Source: Eleftheria terrae (lineage in GTDB: Bacteria > Pseudomonadota > Gammaproteobacteria > Burkholderiales > Burkholderiaceae_C). Taken from it: DNA of 64,000 nucleotides. The stretch lies in contig NZ_CP106951.1 in the NCBI RefSeq assembly GCF_030419005.1, positions 3,100,001 to 3,164,000 of the forward strand, given 5' to 3'. Both the position numbers and the translations under genes were made by a program. Below the pieces are notes generated by a model. It saw only the letters and a program-made list of their open reading frames with translations, did not search any database and was not told the origin of the DNA. Shown one piece after another: positions 54,494 to 63,816 of the stretch; the stretch's first letter is position 1; each line of letters opens with the position of its first letter.

Positions 54494-55024
54494 ATGTACC
54501 CAAAGTCATCCATGACGCAAGCCCGGCCGTCTCGCCCCCAGGCGCCCAGCACCGCTCGGCAGCCCGCCACCCCGGCCGCCGGCCGCCGCACCCAGGTGCG
54601 CCGCTCCGGCGTGCACGGCAAGGGGGTCTATGCCCTCACCGCCTTCAAGAAGGGCGAGACCATCATCGAATACCGCGGCGAGGTGATCACCTGGGAGGAG
54701 GCGCTGCGCCGCCACCCGCACGACCCCAACGATCCGCACCACACCTTCTACTTCCACATCGACGACGAGCACGTCATCGACGGCAAGTACAAGGGCAATT
54801 CGGCGCGCTGGATCAACCACCACTGCGACCCGAACTGCGAGGCCGACGAGGTCGAGGGCCGCGTCTTCGTGAAGGCGCTGCGCAACATCAAGCCGGGCGA
54901 AGAGCTGTTCTACGACTACGGCCTGGTGATCGACGCGCGCTACACCGCCAAGCTGAAGAAGGAATACGAGTGCCGTTGCGGCAGCAGCAAGTGCCGCGGC
55001 ACGATGCTGGCCCCCAAGCGCTGA
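54494..55024 (+). CDS. SET-domain protein-lysine methyltransferase
   Basis: About 176 residues from ATG 54494 (ATG 54512 is also possible). A disordered Ala/Pro/Arg leader is followed by the SET domain: VHGKGVYALTAFKKGETIIE, the N-H-x-C element ARWINHHCDPNCEADE, and the catalytic-tyrosine region ELFYDYGLVIDARY. The post-SET cysteines are in ECRCGSSKCRG. Bacterial SET proteins are known in chlamydiae and some proteobacteria and may methylate nucleoid or ribosomal proteins. The substrate here is unknown. It precedes birA by about 37 bases. Confidence 0.9.
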   Translation: MYPKSSMTQARPSRPQAPSTARQPATPAAGRRTQVRRSGVHGKGVYALTAFKKGETIIEYRGEVITWEEALRRHPHDPNDPHHTFYFHIDDEHVIDGKYKGNSARWINHHCDPNCEADEVEGRVFVKALRNIKPGEELFYDYGLVIDARYTAKLKKEYECRCGSSKCRGTMLAPKR

Positions 55025-55061
55025 CGACGGCCTTGCCAGGTATTCACGTCCAGCCCTTGTG

Positions 55062-55847
55062 ATGACCACGCTGCACTGGCCCTGCGAGACCCTCTGGGAG
55101 CGGCTGGAGCCGCTGTGTCCCGGCCTCAGCGTGGAGGCGGTGGCCGAGGTCGACTCCACCAGCACCCGGCTGCTGGAGCGCGCCCGCGCCGGCGACGCCG
55201 CGCCCTGCCTGATGGTGGCGGAGCACCAGCGCGCCGGCCGTGGCCGACAGGGCCGGCCCTGGGCCTCGCAGGCGGGCGCCTCGCTCACGTTCTCGCTCGG
55301 CCTGCCCTATGCGCCGCGCGACTGGTCGGGCTTGTCGCTGGCGGTCGGCGTGGCGCTGGCCGAGGCGCTGCCAGCCGGCATCGGCCTGAAGTGGCCCAAC
55401 GACCTGTGGCTGCTGGACGGTGCCGGCCGCGGCCGCAAGCTCGGCGGCATCCTGATCGAAACCACCGGCTTGCAGGGCAACCCGGCCGGCCGTTACGCAT
55501 TGGTCGGGGTGGGCCTCAACATCCGGCCGGTCGACGCGCCCGACGCCCGCAACCGCGTGGGCGCGCTGCAGGAGCTGGATGCCACCCTCACCGCACCCGA
55601 CGTGCTCCAGCGGGTGGCCCTGCCGCTGCTGGCCGCGCTGCTGCGCTTCGAGTCGGAGGGGTTCGATCCGTTTGCCGATCGCTTCGCCATGCTGGATGTG
55701 CTGCGCGGGGTGCCGGTGCGCACCAGCCATGAGGATCCGCTGCAAGGCATCGGCGCGGGCGTTGATCGCAAGGGGGCGTTGCTGCTGCAGACCGCGGCCG
55801 GGGTGCAGGCCATCGAAAGCGGGGAAGTGAGCGTGAGGCCATGCTGA
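55062..55847 (+). CDS. birA: Biotin--[acetyl-CoA-carboxylase] ligase BirA
   Basis: About 261 residues from ATG 55062. The catalytic domain has VAEVDSTSTRLLERARAGDA, the adenylate loop AEHQRAGRGRQGRPWASQAG and LKWPNDLWLLDGAGRGRKLG, with GGILIETTG. No N-terminal DNA-binding HTH is present, so it is a ligase only and not a bio-operon repressor. It biotinylates the AccB carrier. The end overlaps the SPOR gene by seven bases. Confidence 0.95.
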   Translation: MTTLHWPCETLWERLEPLCPGLSVEAVAEVDSTSTRLLERARAGDAAPCLMVAEHQRAGRGRQGRPWASQAGASLTFSLGLPYAPRDWSGLSLAVGVALAEALPAGIGLKWPNDLWLLDGAGRGRKLGGILIETTGLQGNPAGRYALVGVGLNIRPVDAPDARNRVGALQELDATLTAPDVLQRVALPLLAALLRFESEGFDPFADRFAMLDVLRGVPVRTSHEDPLQGIGAGVDRKGALLLQTAAGVQAIESGEVSVRPC

Positions 55848-56686
55848 GATTGATCGTGCTCCTGCTGCTGCTGGGCAACCTCGGCTTCTATGCCTGGAGC
55901 CATGGCCACCTGGGCGGCTTGGTCGGCCAGGCGTCCGACCAGCGTGAACCGGAGCGCCTGCAGCGTCAGGTGCGCCCCGAGGCGATCCACCTGCCAAACG
56001 ACACAGCCGGCCGTGGCGCCGCCGCCGAGCCGGCTTCCCTGCCCGTGGCGCTGCCACCGGCGTCGCCATCAGGAGGGGCCGACGCTGCGGGCACCGCCCC
56101 TTCCGGCACCGGACTGCCGATGGCCGAGGCTGCGTCGGCCGTTCCGGTGGTGGCCGTGGCCGCCGCCACCCAGGCGGCCGAAGCTGCGCCGGCGCCGCCC
56201 GCGCCCGTGCCGGCCGACAGCCGCTGCATGGAGGCCGGCCCCTTCGCGGAGGCCGACTTCGGCACCACCCGCGCGCTGCTGCGCAGCGAGCTGCCGGCCG
56301 ACGCCTGGCGCGCCATCCGCCATGAGAAGGCGGGCGTCTTCATGCTCTACCTGGGCCGATTCCCGACACGCGAAGCGATGCTGCGCCGGCAGACGGAGCT
56401 GCGGCCGCTGGGCATCAAGTCGGAGGAGGTGCGCAACTCGCCGGGCTTCGAGTTCGGCCTCTCGCTGGGCCGCTATACCGAACGCAAGGAGGCCGACGCC
56501 CGGCTCGATGAACTGGTGAAGAAAGGCCTGCGCGCGGCGCGGCTGGTGACCATCACCCCGCCGGTAAGCACCTATGTGGTGCGGGTGCCGGTGGCCGACA
56601 CCGCGCTGCAGGGCCGCCTGGCGGCCCTCAGGCCGCGGCTGGGCGGGCGCAGCTTTGCGGCCTGCCGGGGCGCTGCCGCGGCCTGA
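55841..56686 (+). CDS. SPOR-domain membrane protein
   Basis: A 281-residue protein. One N-terminal membrane helix (LRLIVLLLLLGNLGFYAWSH) is followed by a Pro/Ala-rich linker and a C-terminal SPOR-like domain (about 125-245) containing CMEAGPFAEADFGTTRALLR, AGVFMLYLGRFPTREAMLRR and SLGRYTERKEADARLDEL. SPOR domains bind denuded septal peptidoglycan. Overlap with birA suggests one transcript. It is not one of the classical FtsN/DamX/DedD types, and its role is not known. Confidence 0.85.
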   Translation: MLRLIVLLLLLGNLGFYAWSHGHLGGLVGQASDQREPERLQRQVRPEAIHLPNDTAGRGAAAEPASLPVALPPASPSGGADAAGTAPSGTGLPMAEAASAVPVVAVAAATQAAEAAPAPPAPVPADSRCMEAGPFAEADFGTTRALLRSELPADAWRAIRHEKAGVFMLYLGRFPTREAMLRRQTELRPLGIKSEEVRNSPGFEFGLSLGRYTERKEADARLDELVKKGLRAARLVTITPPVSTYVVRVPVADTALQGRLAALRPRLGGRSFAACRGAAAA

Positions 56687-56903
56687 GCCGCCTCGTCCCC
56701 TGGGCCAGCGCGCGCCTCGCAACGAGGCGCGCCACGTGCCGGATCCGTCATCTGGCGATCGGCCCTTGGGCAACCAGGCCCTCTCCAGCGAGCGGACTGC
56801 CGGCGCGTCCAGAGCCATGCAGGCCTGCCGCTTCCCGGCTGCTGTCCGCCGCCGCTTTTAAGGTAGGGGTGCCGCGCCGCCCAACGCGGCGATAGATCTG
56901 CGC

Positions 56904-58580
56904 TCAGGCAGTGGCCGCTGCCCGCCGGCTGCGCTGCGCCAGTCCGGCGACCAGTGCGAGGCCGGCCAACCAGCCCCAGCCGAGCGCGCCGCCGCCACCA
57001 CCACTGTCGCTGACGGAGCCGGCATCGGGGTTGTGGAACACCGGCGCGGCGCTGGGATCGGCTGCGTACTGCAAGGCCTTCTCGGCATCCAGGATGCCGG
57101 CGCCGCAAGTCGTGGTCGTGCAATAGCAGCGGCCCTGCTTGCGCTGGGCGTCACATTGCTCCAGCGTGGAGTACTGGCTGGTCGTGACGTGCGGCCGTGC
57201 GGTCGACTTGATGCCGTGCACCAGCTGATCCAGCGTCAGCGACGGGTTGCGCGCCAGCATCAGCGAAGCCACGCCCGCGACCACCGGCGTGGAGAAGCTG
57301 GTGCCGTAGGACGCCCCGTAGTTGTTGGTGCCCGGCCCACGGGTGCCGTCGTTGGAGGCGGTGTACAGGCCGCCGTCGGTGGCCTTCAGGGAGCCGTCTT
57401 CAGTGTCGCCGCCGACGGTGGTGATGCCGATCTGCGGGCCGAGGCTGGCATAGACCGTCTTGAAGCCGTCGCGGTTGATCGCACCCACGCCGAGCACGCC
57501 CGGGCAGCGCGCCGGCCTGCCCACCGGGCCCAGGTCGTTGCCACCGGCGGCGATGATCAGCACGCCCATGCGGTTCAGTTCGTTGATGGTGTCCTGGTAC
57601 GGCGCGCAGCTCTGCTCGCTGCTGCCGAAGCTGAGGTTGATCAGCCGCACCGGGTGCGGGTTCTTCGGTGCCCCCGACACCGACAGCCCGGCCGCCCAGC
57701 GCATGCCGTCCACGATGTCGCTGACCAGCGCGCCGCACTTGCCGGCAATGCGCACCGAGACGATGCGCACGTTGCGGTTGATGCCAGCGACACCGATGCT
57801 GTTGCCGGTGTCGGCGCCGATCTGCGCCGCGATCTTGGTGCCGTGCCAGGAGCTTTCTTCCTCCGGCTCGCCCGAGCCGCATTCGCCTGCATCCACACCG
57901 TCGCCGGGGTCGGAGAAGTCCTCGTCGCGGCCGTCGCCATCCCCGGTGGGATTGCTGGTGCCGTTGCTGCCCAGGCTCATCAGGTCATAGCCGGAAGTGA
58001 AGCGCTCACCTTGCAGGTCAGGGTGGCTGCGCAGCAGACCGGTGTCCAGCACCGCAACGCTGATGTCACCGCCCGTCGTGACCTGCCACGCCCCCGCGAT
58101 ATTCGGCACGCCACGGCTGCCGGCGCCGGGCGCCGCGCTCAGCCACCACTGCTGGCCGTAGTGCGTGTCGTTCGGCGCGGCGACCTGCAGGCGGTGCTCC
58201 CGCACATTGGGCACCGCCCATTCGACATTCGCGTCCTGCGCCAGCTCCCGCGCCAGACGGTCGGCCTCGGCCCGTTCCAGCGGCCGGCTCCATTGCACCC
58301 AATGGGCGCCGGTGCCAACCGGCCGCACCTCACCCATCGCAAGCGACTTGCCGGAGAAGACCTGGGCCAGCCGTTCGCGCGCCACCTGCTGCGGCACCTC
58401 GCGGCCAGGCAGCGACGGCGCCTGCGGTTTGAGCTTCACCAGCACGCCAAAGGCGGGCGCCGCTGAGGAGGACGGGGTGGCGACAGCCTGTGCAGCCACA
58501 GCGCAAGGCAGCGCCAGGGACAGCAGGCAGGCGGACAGGAGGCAGGCGGACAGGAGGCGGCGGCGAGAGGACGGCGACAT
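56904..58580 (-). CDS. Secreted S8-family subtilase with C-terminal GlyGly-CTERM-like tail
   Basis: A 558-residue protein. A signal peptide (residues 1-30, with LSACLLSACLLSLALPCAVA) and a short pro-region come before the protease. The triad is Asp in VAVLDTGLLRSHPD (about 179), His in SWHGTKIAAQIG (about 246) and Ser in YGASYGTSFSTPVVAG (about 428), with the oxyanion Asn in AAGGNDLG. The C-terminus is a Gly-rich spacer, one membrane helix (LGWGWLAGLALVAGLAQ) and a basic end, like GlyGly-CTERM tails processed by rhombosortase. It is probably exported and anchored or released. Confidence 0.9.
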   Translation of the reverse strand: MSPSSRRRLLSACLLSACLLSLALPCAVAAQAVATPSSSAAPAFGVLVKLKPQAPSLPGREVPQQVARERLAQVFSGKSLAMGEVRPVGTGAHWVQWSRPLERAEADRLARELAQDANVEWAVPNVREHRLQVAAPNDTHYGQQWWLSAAPGAGSRGVPNIAGAWQVTTGGDISVAVLDTGLLRSHPDLQGERFTSGYDLMSLGSNGTSNPTGDGDGRDEDFSDPGDGVDAGECGSGEPEEESSWHGTKIAAQIGADTGNSIGVAGINRNVRIVSVRIAGKCGALVSDIVDGMRWAAGLSVSGAPKNPHPVRLINLSFGSSEQSCAPYQDTINELNRMGVLIIAAGGNDLGPVGRPARCPGVLGVGAINRDGFKTVYASLGPQIGITTVGGDTEDGSLKATDGGLYTASNDGTRGPGTNNYGASYGTSFSTPVVAGVASLMLARNPSLTLDQLVHGIKSTARPHVTTSQYSTLEQCDAQRKQGRCYCTTTTCGAGILDAEKALQYAADPSAAPVFHNPDAGSVSDSGGGGGALGWGWLAGLALVAGLAQRSRRAAATA

Positions 58581-58890
58581 GGGATCGATTATGAGAGAGA
58601 GGACCAGTCACGCGGAAACTCTGCCCATGCAGAAGCCCTACCGCAGTTCGGCGGCACCGGGCGTCGCGGGAGGACGGGGCGAATACGCGCGTTCCGGACC
58701 GATTGTCACTCACCCAGCAGCCAGCGTGCCGAGACGACAGACGGTCGCCGTAAGGTGATGTTCGGGCGCCACGCCAAGCCGGGAGTGGCGACGCGCCGCC
58801 GCCGTACCCAGAAAAAAGGGCCCCCGCGGGGCCCTTGCGACCAGCCCGGAGGCCGGCAGATCGGCAGCATTGTCTTGCCGCTGTTACGAC
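58581..58890. other. Interval upstream of the subtilase; holds the gap terminator
   Basis: About 310 bases with no gene. The subtilase promoter should lie here. The part near 58816-58836 is the gap terminator listed separately. Confidence 0.5.
58816..58836 (-). terminator. Rho-independent terminator of gap
   Basis: A 9-base perfect stem (58816-58824 with 58828-58836, loop CGC). On the minus strand it runs straight into a six-T tract (58812-58817 on the plus strand as A6). It lies about 55 bases past the gap stop. Confidence 0.9.
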
Positions 58891-59901
58891 TTACTTGGCG
58901 CCCATCAGGGCCACGGTGGTGTCCAGCATGCGGTTGCTGAAGCCCCACTCGTTGTCGTACCAGCTCGACACCTTGACCAGGCGGCCGCTGACCTTGGTCA
59001 GGGTCGCGTCGAAGGTGCTGGAGGCCGGGTTGTGGTTGAAGTCCACGCTCACCAGCGGGGCGGTGTTGTAGCCCAGGATGCCCTTCAGCTCGCCTTCGGC
59101 CGCGTCCTTCAGGATCTGGTTCACTTCCTCGACGGTGGTGTCGCGCTTGGCGATGAAGCTCAGGTCGACGATGGACACGTTGATGGTCGGCACGCGGATC
59201 GCGAAGCCGTCCAGCTTGCCGTTGAGCTCGGGCAGCACCAGGCCGACCGCGGCAGCCGCGCCGGTCTTGGTGGGGATCATGCTCTGCGTGGCGCTGCGCG
59301 CGCGGCGCAGGTCTTCGTGGTAGACGTCCGTCAGCACCTGGTCATTGGTGTAGGCGTGGATGGTCGTCATCAGGCCGGTTTCCAGGCCGATCTTGTCGTG
59401 CAGCGGCTTGACCAGCGGTGCCAGGCAGTTGGTGGTGCAGCTGGCGTTGGAGATCACCGTGTCGCTCGCCTTCAGCACGCCGTGGTTGACGCCGTAGACC
59501 ACCGTCGCGTCCACGTCCTTGCCGCCGGGCGCGGAGATGATGACCTTCTTGGCGCCGCCCTTCAGGTGGGCACTTGCCTTTTCCTTGCTGGTGAAGAAGC
59601 CGGTGCACTCCATCACCACGTCCACGCCCAGCTCGCCCCACGGCAGCTCGGCCGGGTTGCGGTTGGCCAGCACGCGGATCTTGTCGCCGTTGACGATCAT
59701 GTAGTCGCCTTCGACGCTGACCTCGCCCGGGAAGGGACCGTGCGCGGTGTCGTACTTGGTCAGGTGCGCATTGGTCTTGGGGTCGCCCAGGTCATTGATC
59801 GCGACGATCTCGATGTCGTGCTTCTTGCCGCCCTCGTAGTGCGCGCGCAGCACGTTGCGGCCGATGCGGCCGTAGCCGTTGATGGCAACCTTGATGGTCA
59901 T
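58891..59901 (-). CDS. gap: Glyceraldehyde-3-phosphate dehydrogenase
   Basis: A 336-residue enzyme from ATG 59901 ([20 protein letters not shown]). NAD-binding start as shown; the catalytic cysteine is in [20 protein letters not shown]; the C-terminal domain has [20 protein letters not shown] and [17 protein letters not shown] is typical (seen here as [17 protein letters not shown]). It works in glycolysis and the Calvin cycle. It follows tkt by 82 bases in the same direction and ends in a strong terminator, so tkt-gap is one unit. Confidence 0.97.
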   Translation of the reverse strand: MTIKVAINGYGRIGRNVLRAHYEGGKKHDIEIVAINDLGDPKTNAHLTKYDTAHGPFPGEVSVEGDYMIVNGDKIRVLANRNPAELPWGELGVDVVMECTGFFTSKEKASAHLKGGAKKVIISAPGGKDVDATVVYGVNHGVLKASDTVISNASCTTNCLAPLVKPLHDKIGLETGLMTTIHAYTNDQVLTDVYHEDLRRARSATQSMIPTKTGAAAAVGLVLPELNGKLDGFAIRVPTINVSIVDLSFIAKRDTTVEEVNQILKDAAEGELKGILGYNTAPLVSVDFNHNPASSTFDATLTKVSGRLVKVSSWYDNEWGFSNRMLDTTVALMGAK

Positions 59902-59983
59902 TGTCTTCTCTCCTGTGATGATGGGAAAAACCGGGGGGCCGCCGCGCGAAGCGGCCACGCCGGCCGCCCCGCGCCGCCGGCCG

Positions 59984-61999
59984 TCAAGCCTTCTTCAGGA
60001 CCACGCGCACCGTGTCCGCGACGTTCTGCGCCGTGAAGCCGAAGTGCTTGAACAGCACGCCGGCCGGCGCCGATTCGCCGAAGGTGTCGATGCCGACCAC
60101 CGCGTCGACGCGGTACTTCCACCAGAAATCGGTGACGCCGGCCTCGACCGCCACGCGCGGCAGCCCCTCGGGCAGCACGGCGCGCTTGTAGGCGACGGCC
60201 TGGCGGTCGAACACGTTGGTGGAGGGCATGGACACCACGCGCACCGCGATGCCGTCCTTGGCCAGCTCGGCCTGAGCATGCAGCGCCAGCTGCACCTCGG
60301 AGCCAGTGGCGATCAGCACGGCCTGCGCCTTCTTCTTCAGGCCCACCTCGGCCGGCTCGGCCAGCACGTAGGCGCCTTTGGAGATGTCCTCCAGGCCGGC
60401 CTTGGGAGCGTAGGGCAGGTTCTGGCGCGACAGCAGCAGCGCGCTCGGGCGCTGGCGGTTCTCGATCGCGCAGGCCCAGGCCACCGCGGTCTCGGCGGTG
60501 TCGGCCGGGCGCCACACGTCCAGGCCGGGGATCAGGCGCAGCGAGGCGGCATGCTCGATGGACTGGTGGGTGGGGCCGTCCTCGCCGAGGCCGATGGAGT
60601 CGTGCGTGAAGACGTGGATCACCCGCAGCTTCATCAGCGCGGCCATGCGGATGGCGTTGCGCGAGTAGTCGCTGAAGGTGAGGAAGGTGCCGCCGTAGGG
60701 GATGTAGCCGCCATGCAGCGCGACGCCGTTCATGATGGCGGCCATGCCAAACTCGCGCACACCGTAGTTGATGTGGCGGCCGCCGTTGCCCTTGCCGTCG
60801 GCATCGAAGCGCAGCGCGGGGGTCGACTTGGTGTTGGTCAGGTTGGAGCCGGTCAGGTCGGCCGAGCCGCCCAGCAGCTCGGGCAGCTCGGCGGTGAAGG
60901 CCTCCAGCGCGAGCTGGCTGGCCTTGCGGCTGGCGACCGTCTCCGCCTTGGCATGGGCGCCGACCGCGGTGTCCACCGCCACCTGCGCGAACTGCTTGGG
61001 CAGCTCGCCCTTCATGCGGCGCTCGAACTCGGCGGCCAGCTCGGGGTGCTCGGCGCGGTAGCCTTCGAAGGTGGCGTTCCAGGCCTGCTCGGTGGCGCCG
61101 CCGCGGGTCTTGCCGTCCCAGGCTTCATAGGCCTCGGCAGGCACCAGGAAGGGCTCATGGGGCCAGCCCAGCGCCTCGCGGGTGCCGCGGATCTCCTCGG
61201 CGCCCAGGGCCTCGCCGTGCGCCTTGGCGGTGCCGGCGCGGGTCGGGGCGCCCTTGCCGATGATGGTCTTGCAGACGATCAGGCTCGGCCGGTCGGTGCT
61301 CAGCTTGGCCTTGGCAATGGCCTGGTCCACCGCATCCACGTCATGGCCGTCGACCGGGCCGATGACGTTCCAGCCATAGGCCTCGAAACGCTTGGGCGTG
61401 TCGTCGATGAACCAGGGGGCGACCTCGCCGTCGATGGAGATGCCGTTGTCGTCGTACAGCGCGATCAGCTTGTTCAGCTTCCAGGCGCCGGCCAGCGCGC
61501 AGGCTTCGTGGCTGATGCCTTCCATCAGGCAGCCGTCACCCATGAAGACATAGGTGTGGTGGTTGACGATGTCGTAGCCGGGGCGGTTGAACTCCTCGGC
61601 CAGCAGCTTCTCGGCCAGCGCGAAGCCGACTGCGTTGGTGATGCCCTGGCCCAGCGGGCCGGTGGTGGTCTCGACACCGGGGGTGATGCCCACCTCGGGG
61701 TGCCCCGGCGTCTTGCTGTGCAGCGTGCGGAAGCCCTTGAGCTCCTCGATTGGCAGCGGGTAGCCGGTCAGGTGCAGCAGCGCGTAGATCAGCATCGAGC
61801 CGTGGCCGTTGGACAGCACGAAGCGATCACGGTCGAACCACTGGGGGTTGGCGGGGTTGTGGCGCAGGTGGCGGTTCCACAGCGCCACCGCGATGTCGGC
61901 CATGCCCATCGGGGCGCCCGGATGACCGGAATTGGCTTGTTGCACTGCATCCATTGCCAACGCGCGGATTGCGTTGGCCATCAGGGTCGTATCGGCCAT
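59984..61999 (-). CDS. tkt: Transketolase
   Basis: About 671 residues from ATG 61999 ([20 protein letters not shown]). The ThDP site has [20 protein letters not shown] and the transketolase start [18 protein letters not shown]. The Pyr domain contains [20 protein letters not shown]. Length is normal. It interconverts sugar phosphates in the pentose phosphate path. The order tkt-gap is common in this group. Confidence 0.97.
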   Translation of the reverse strand: MADTTLMANAIRALAMDAVQQANSGHPGAPMGMADIAVALWNRHLRHNPANPQWFDRDRFVLSNGHGSMLIYALLHLTGYPLPIEELKGFRTLHSKTPGHPEVGITPGVETTTGPLGQGITNAVGFALAEKLLAEEFNRPGYDIVNHHTYVFMGDGCLMEGISHEACALAGAWKLNKLIALYDDNGISIDGEVAPWFIDDTPKRFEAYGWNVIGPVDGHDVDAVDQAIAKAKLSTDRPSLIVCKTIIGKGAPTRAGTAKAHGEALGAEEIRGTREALGWPHEPFLVPAEAYEAWDGKTRGGATEQAWNATFEGYRAEHPELAAEFERRMKGELPKQFAQVAVDTAVGAHAKAETVASRKASQLALEAFTAELPELLGGSADLTGSNLTNTKSTPALRFDADGKGNGGRHINYGVREFGMAAIMNGVALHGGYIPYGGTFLTFSDYSRNAIRMAALMKLRVIHVFTHDSIGLGEDGPTHQSIEHAASLRLIPGLDVWRPADTAETAVAWACAIENRQRPSALLLSRQNLPYAPKAGLEDISKGAYVLAEPAEVGLKKKAQAVLIATGSEVQLALHAQAELAKDGIAVRVVSMPSTNVFDRQAVAYKRAVLPEGLPRVAVEAGVTDFWWKYRVDAVVGIDTFGESAPAGVLFKHFGFTAQNVADTVRVVLKKA

Positions 62000-62268
62000 G
62001 CGGAACCTGTTCAGACTGCCTCCCGCCGGAACGCTGCGGCCAGCGCGCAAGCGGAAGTTCAAAGGGTTTGGGAGGAAGCCCGGATTGTAAAGGCCGCCCG
62101 ATAATCACCGGGCGCGACCGAAACCCGTTTGATTTCATCCCCCGCTCCCATGTCGATGTTCCCCCTCGCCCGCCCTGCACCGCGGCCTGCGCCCAGCGGC
62201 GCCGTCAGCGAGTGCTCCCACCCTGCCGAAGGCGCCCGCACCGCCGGGCTCGGCATGGAGGCCGCCTC

Positions 62269-62997
62269 TTGAGCGCCACCAACCTGAAGGCCATTGTGCT
62301 GGCCGCCGGCCGCGGCGAGCGCATGCGCCCGCTGACCGACCACACGCCCAAGCCCTTGCTCGAAGTGCATGGCAAGCCGCTGATCGTCTGGCACCTGGAG
62401 GCACTGGCCCGCGACGGCGTGCGCGAGGTCGTCATCAACACCGCCTGGCTGGAGGAGCGCTTCCCCGCCGCACTGGGCGACGGCTCACGCTGGGGCCTGA
62501 AGCTGCACTACTCGATGGAAGGCCGCGACCACGGCGGCGCGCTGGAGACCGCCGGCGGCATCGCCAGCGCCCTGCCCTGGCTGGGCGAGGCCTTCTGGGT
62601 GGTGTCGGGCGACATCTACTGCCCCGGTTTCCGCTTCGATGCCGGGCTGGCGCACGACTTCACCGCCAGTGACCGGCTGGCCCAGCTGTGGCTGGTGCCC
62701 AACCCGGACTTCCACCCCCGGGGTGATTTCGGGATCTCCGCCGATGGCCTTGGCCTGGCCGACGGGCCGGGCCCGGACGGCCGCCGCTGGACCTACAGCA
62801 ACCTCGCCCTGCTGCGGGCCGAGCTGTGCCGCGGCGTGCCGAGCGGCACGCGCGCACCGCTCGGGCCGCTGCTGTTCGAGGGCATGCGGCAGGGCCGCAT
62901 CGGCGTGACGGCCTACCCGGGCCGCTGGGAGAACGTCGGCACGCCCCAGCAGCTGGCGGCGCTCAATGCCTCACCGCTGGGGGAGGATGCGCCATGA
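62269..62997 (+). CDS. murU: MurU-like nucleotidyltransferase
   Basis: About 242 residues from TTG 62269, chosen because GGAGG lies seven bases upstream and the product begins just before the conserved KAIVLAAGRGERMRPLTDHT. Further signatures are PKPLLEVHGKPLIVWHLEAL, EVVINTAWLEERF and WVVSGDIYCPGFRF. It is closest in pattern to MurU, which makes UDP-MurNAc from MurNAc-1-phosphate in cell-wall recycling. The usual partner kinase AmgK is not beside it. The 270 bases between it and tkt hold promoters for both directions. Confidence 0.82.
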   Translation: MSATNLKAIVLAAGRGERMRPLTDHTPKPLLEVHGKPLIVWHLEALARDGVREVVINTAWLEERFPAALGDGSRWGLKLHYSMEGRDHGGALETAGGIASALPWLGEAFWVVSGDIYCPGFRFDAGLAHDFTASDRLAQLWLVPNPDFHPRGDFGISADGLGLADGPGPDGRRWTYSNLALLRAELCRGVPSGTRAPLGPLLFEGMRQGRIGVTAYPGRWENVGTPQQLAALNASPLGEDAP

Positions 62998-63058
62998 ACC
63001 CGCTGCGCCCCTTGCAACGCACTTGCATGCGCGACATCCACCGCAGCGGGGTGAGGCC

Positions 63059-63769
63059 ATGAGCGCCGGCAGCATGCTGGCCCTGCTGGCCTGCCTGGCC
63101 GCGGCCTTCGGGCTGGAGCAGCTGGTCGTGCGCATGGTGCGCGCGGTGCTGCAGGCAAGCGCCCCGCTGTCGGGCGACCAGGCGGACTCCTTCACCTACG
63201 ACCGCATGCCGTGGACCTTCGGCGAACGCGACCTGGCCTGGCTCTGGCTGGCCCTGGTCGCCGCTGCGGCGGCCGGCTGGAGCGCCTTCCATTTCCAGCA
63301 GTACCTGTTGCTGCTGCCGGCCATTCTGGCCTGGGGTGCCGCCCTCGCCTGGGACCTGTGGAGCTGGGAGCGGGTGGCGGCCAGCGTGAAGCTGGTCAGC
63401 TGGCGGCGCGGCTGGCGCCAGTCGGTACGGCAGGTGCCGATCTCCCGGCTGGCCGACGTGACGGTGCACGAGAAGCCTGGCCGCGGCCCGGCCGGCGTGT
63501 GCCGCCTGGTGCTGACGCTGGACGACGGCAAGATCGTCAAGCTGCCCCGCTGCAGCAGCTGGGGTGGCCTGGGACGCGCCGAAGACGTGGCCAACTTCAT
63601 CCGGCTGCAGATGCAGCAGGTGCAGGACATGCGCCGCCGCGCCAGCAACGACCGCCGTCGCGGTCGCCCGGCGGTGGACCCGGTGGAGCGCGAACTGCGG
63701 GCCAAGCTGAAGGCCTTGCGCGAAGGCCGCACGGCCAGCGCCGACACGGCGCCGCAAGACCTCGGCTGA
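63059..63769 (+). CDS. Membrane protein of unknown function
   Basis: About 236 residues from ATG 63059. Three hydrophobic segments (MLALLACLAAAFGLEQLVV, then LAWLWLALVAAAAAGW and YLLLLPAILAWGAALAWDLW) are followed by a cytoplasmic part with VKLVSWRRGWRQSVRQVPIS and a basic C-terminus (DMRRRASNDRRRGRPA). No family recognised. It starts 61 bases after the murU-like gene in the same direction. Confidence 0.75.
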   Translation: MSAGSMLALLACLAAAFGLEQLVVRMVRAVLQASAPLSGDQADSFTYDRMPWTFGERDLAWLWLALVAAAAAGWSAFHFQQYLLLLPAILAWGAALAWDLWSWERVAASVKLVSWRRGWRQSVRQVPISRLADVTVHEKPGRGPAGVCRLVLTLDDGKIVKLPRCSSWGGLGRAEDVANFIRLQMQQVQDMRRRASNDRRRGRPAVDPVERELRAKLKALREGRTASADTAPQDLG

Positions 63770-63770
63770 C

Positions 63771-63810
63771 GCGCCCGCGCCCACCTGCGGTGGGCAGCGC
63801 GGGCGGGCGC
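63771..63810. terminator. Strong GC hairpin between converging genes
   Basis: A long imperfect stem (GCGCCCGCGCCCACC with GGTGGGCAGCGCGGGCGGGCGC) between the membrane-protein gene and the converging aldo/keto reductase. No T-tract, so its strength as a terminator is uncertain. Confidence 0.55.
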
Positions 63811-63816
63811 CGGCGC

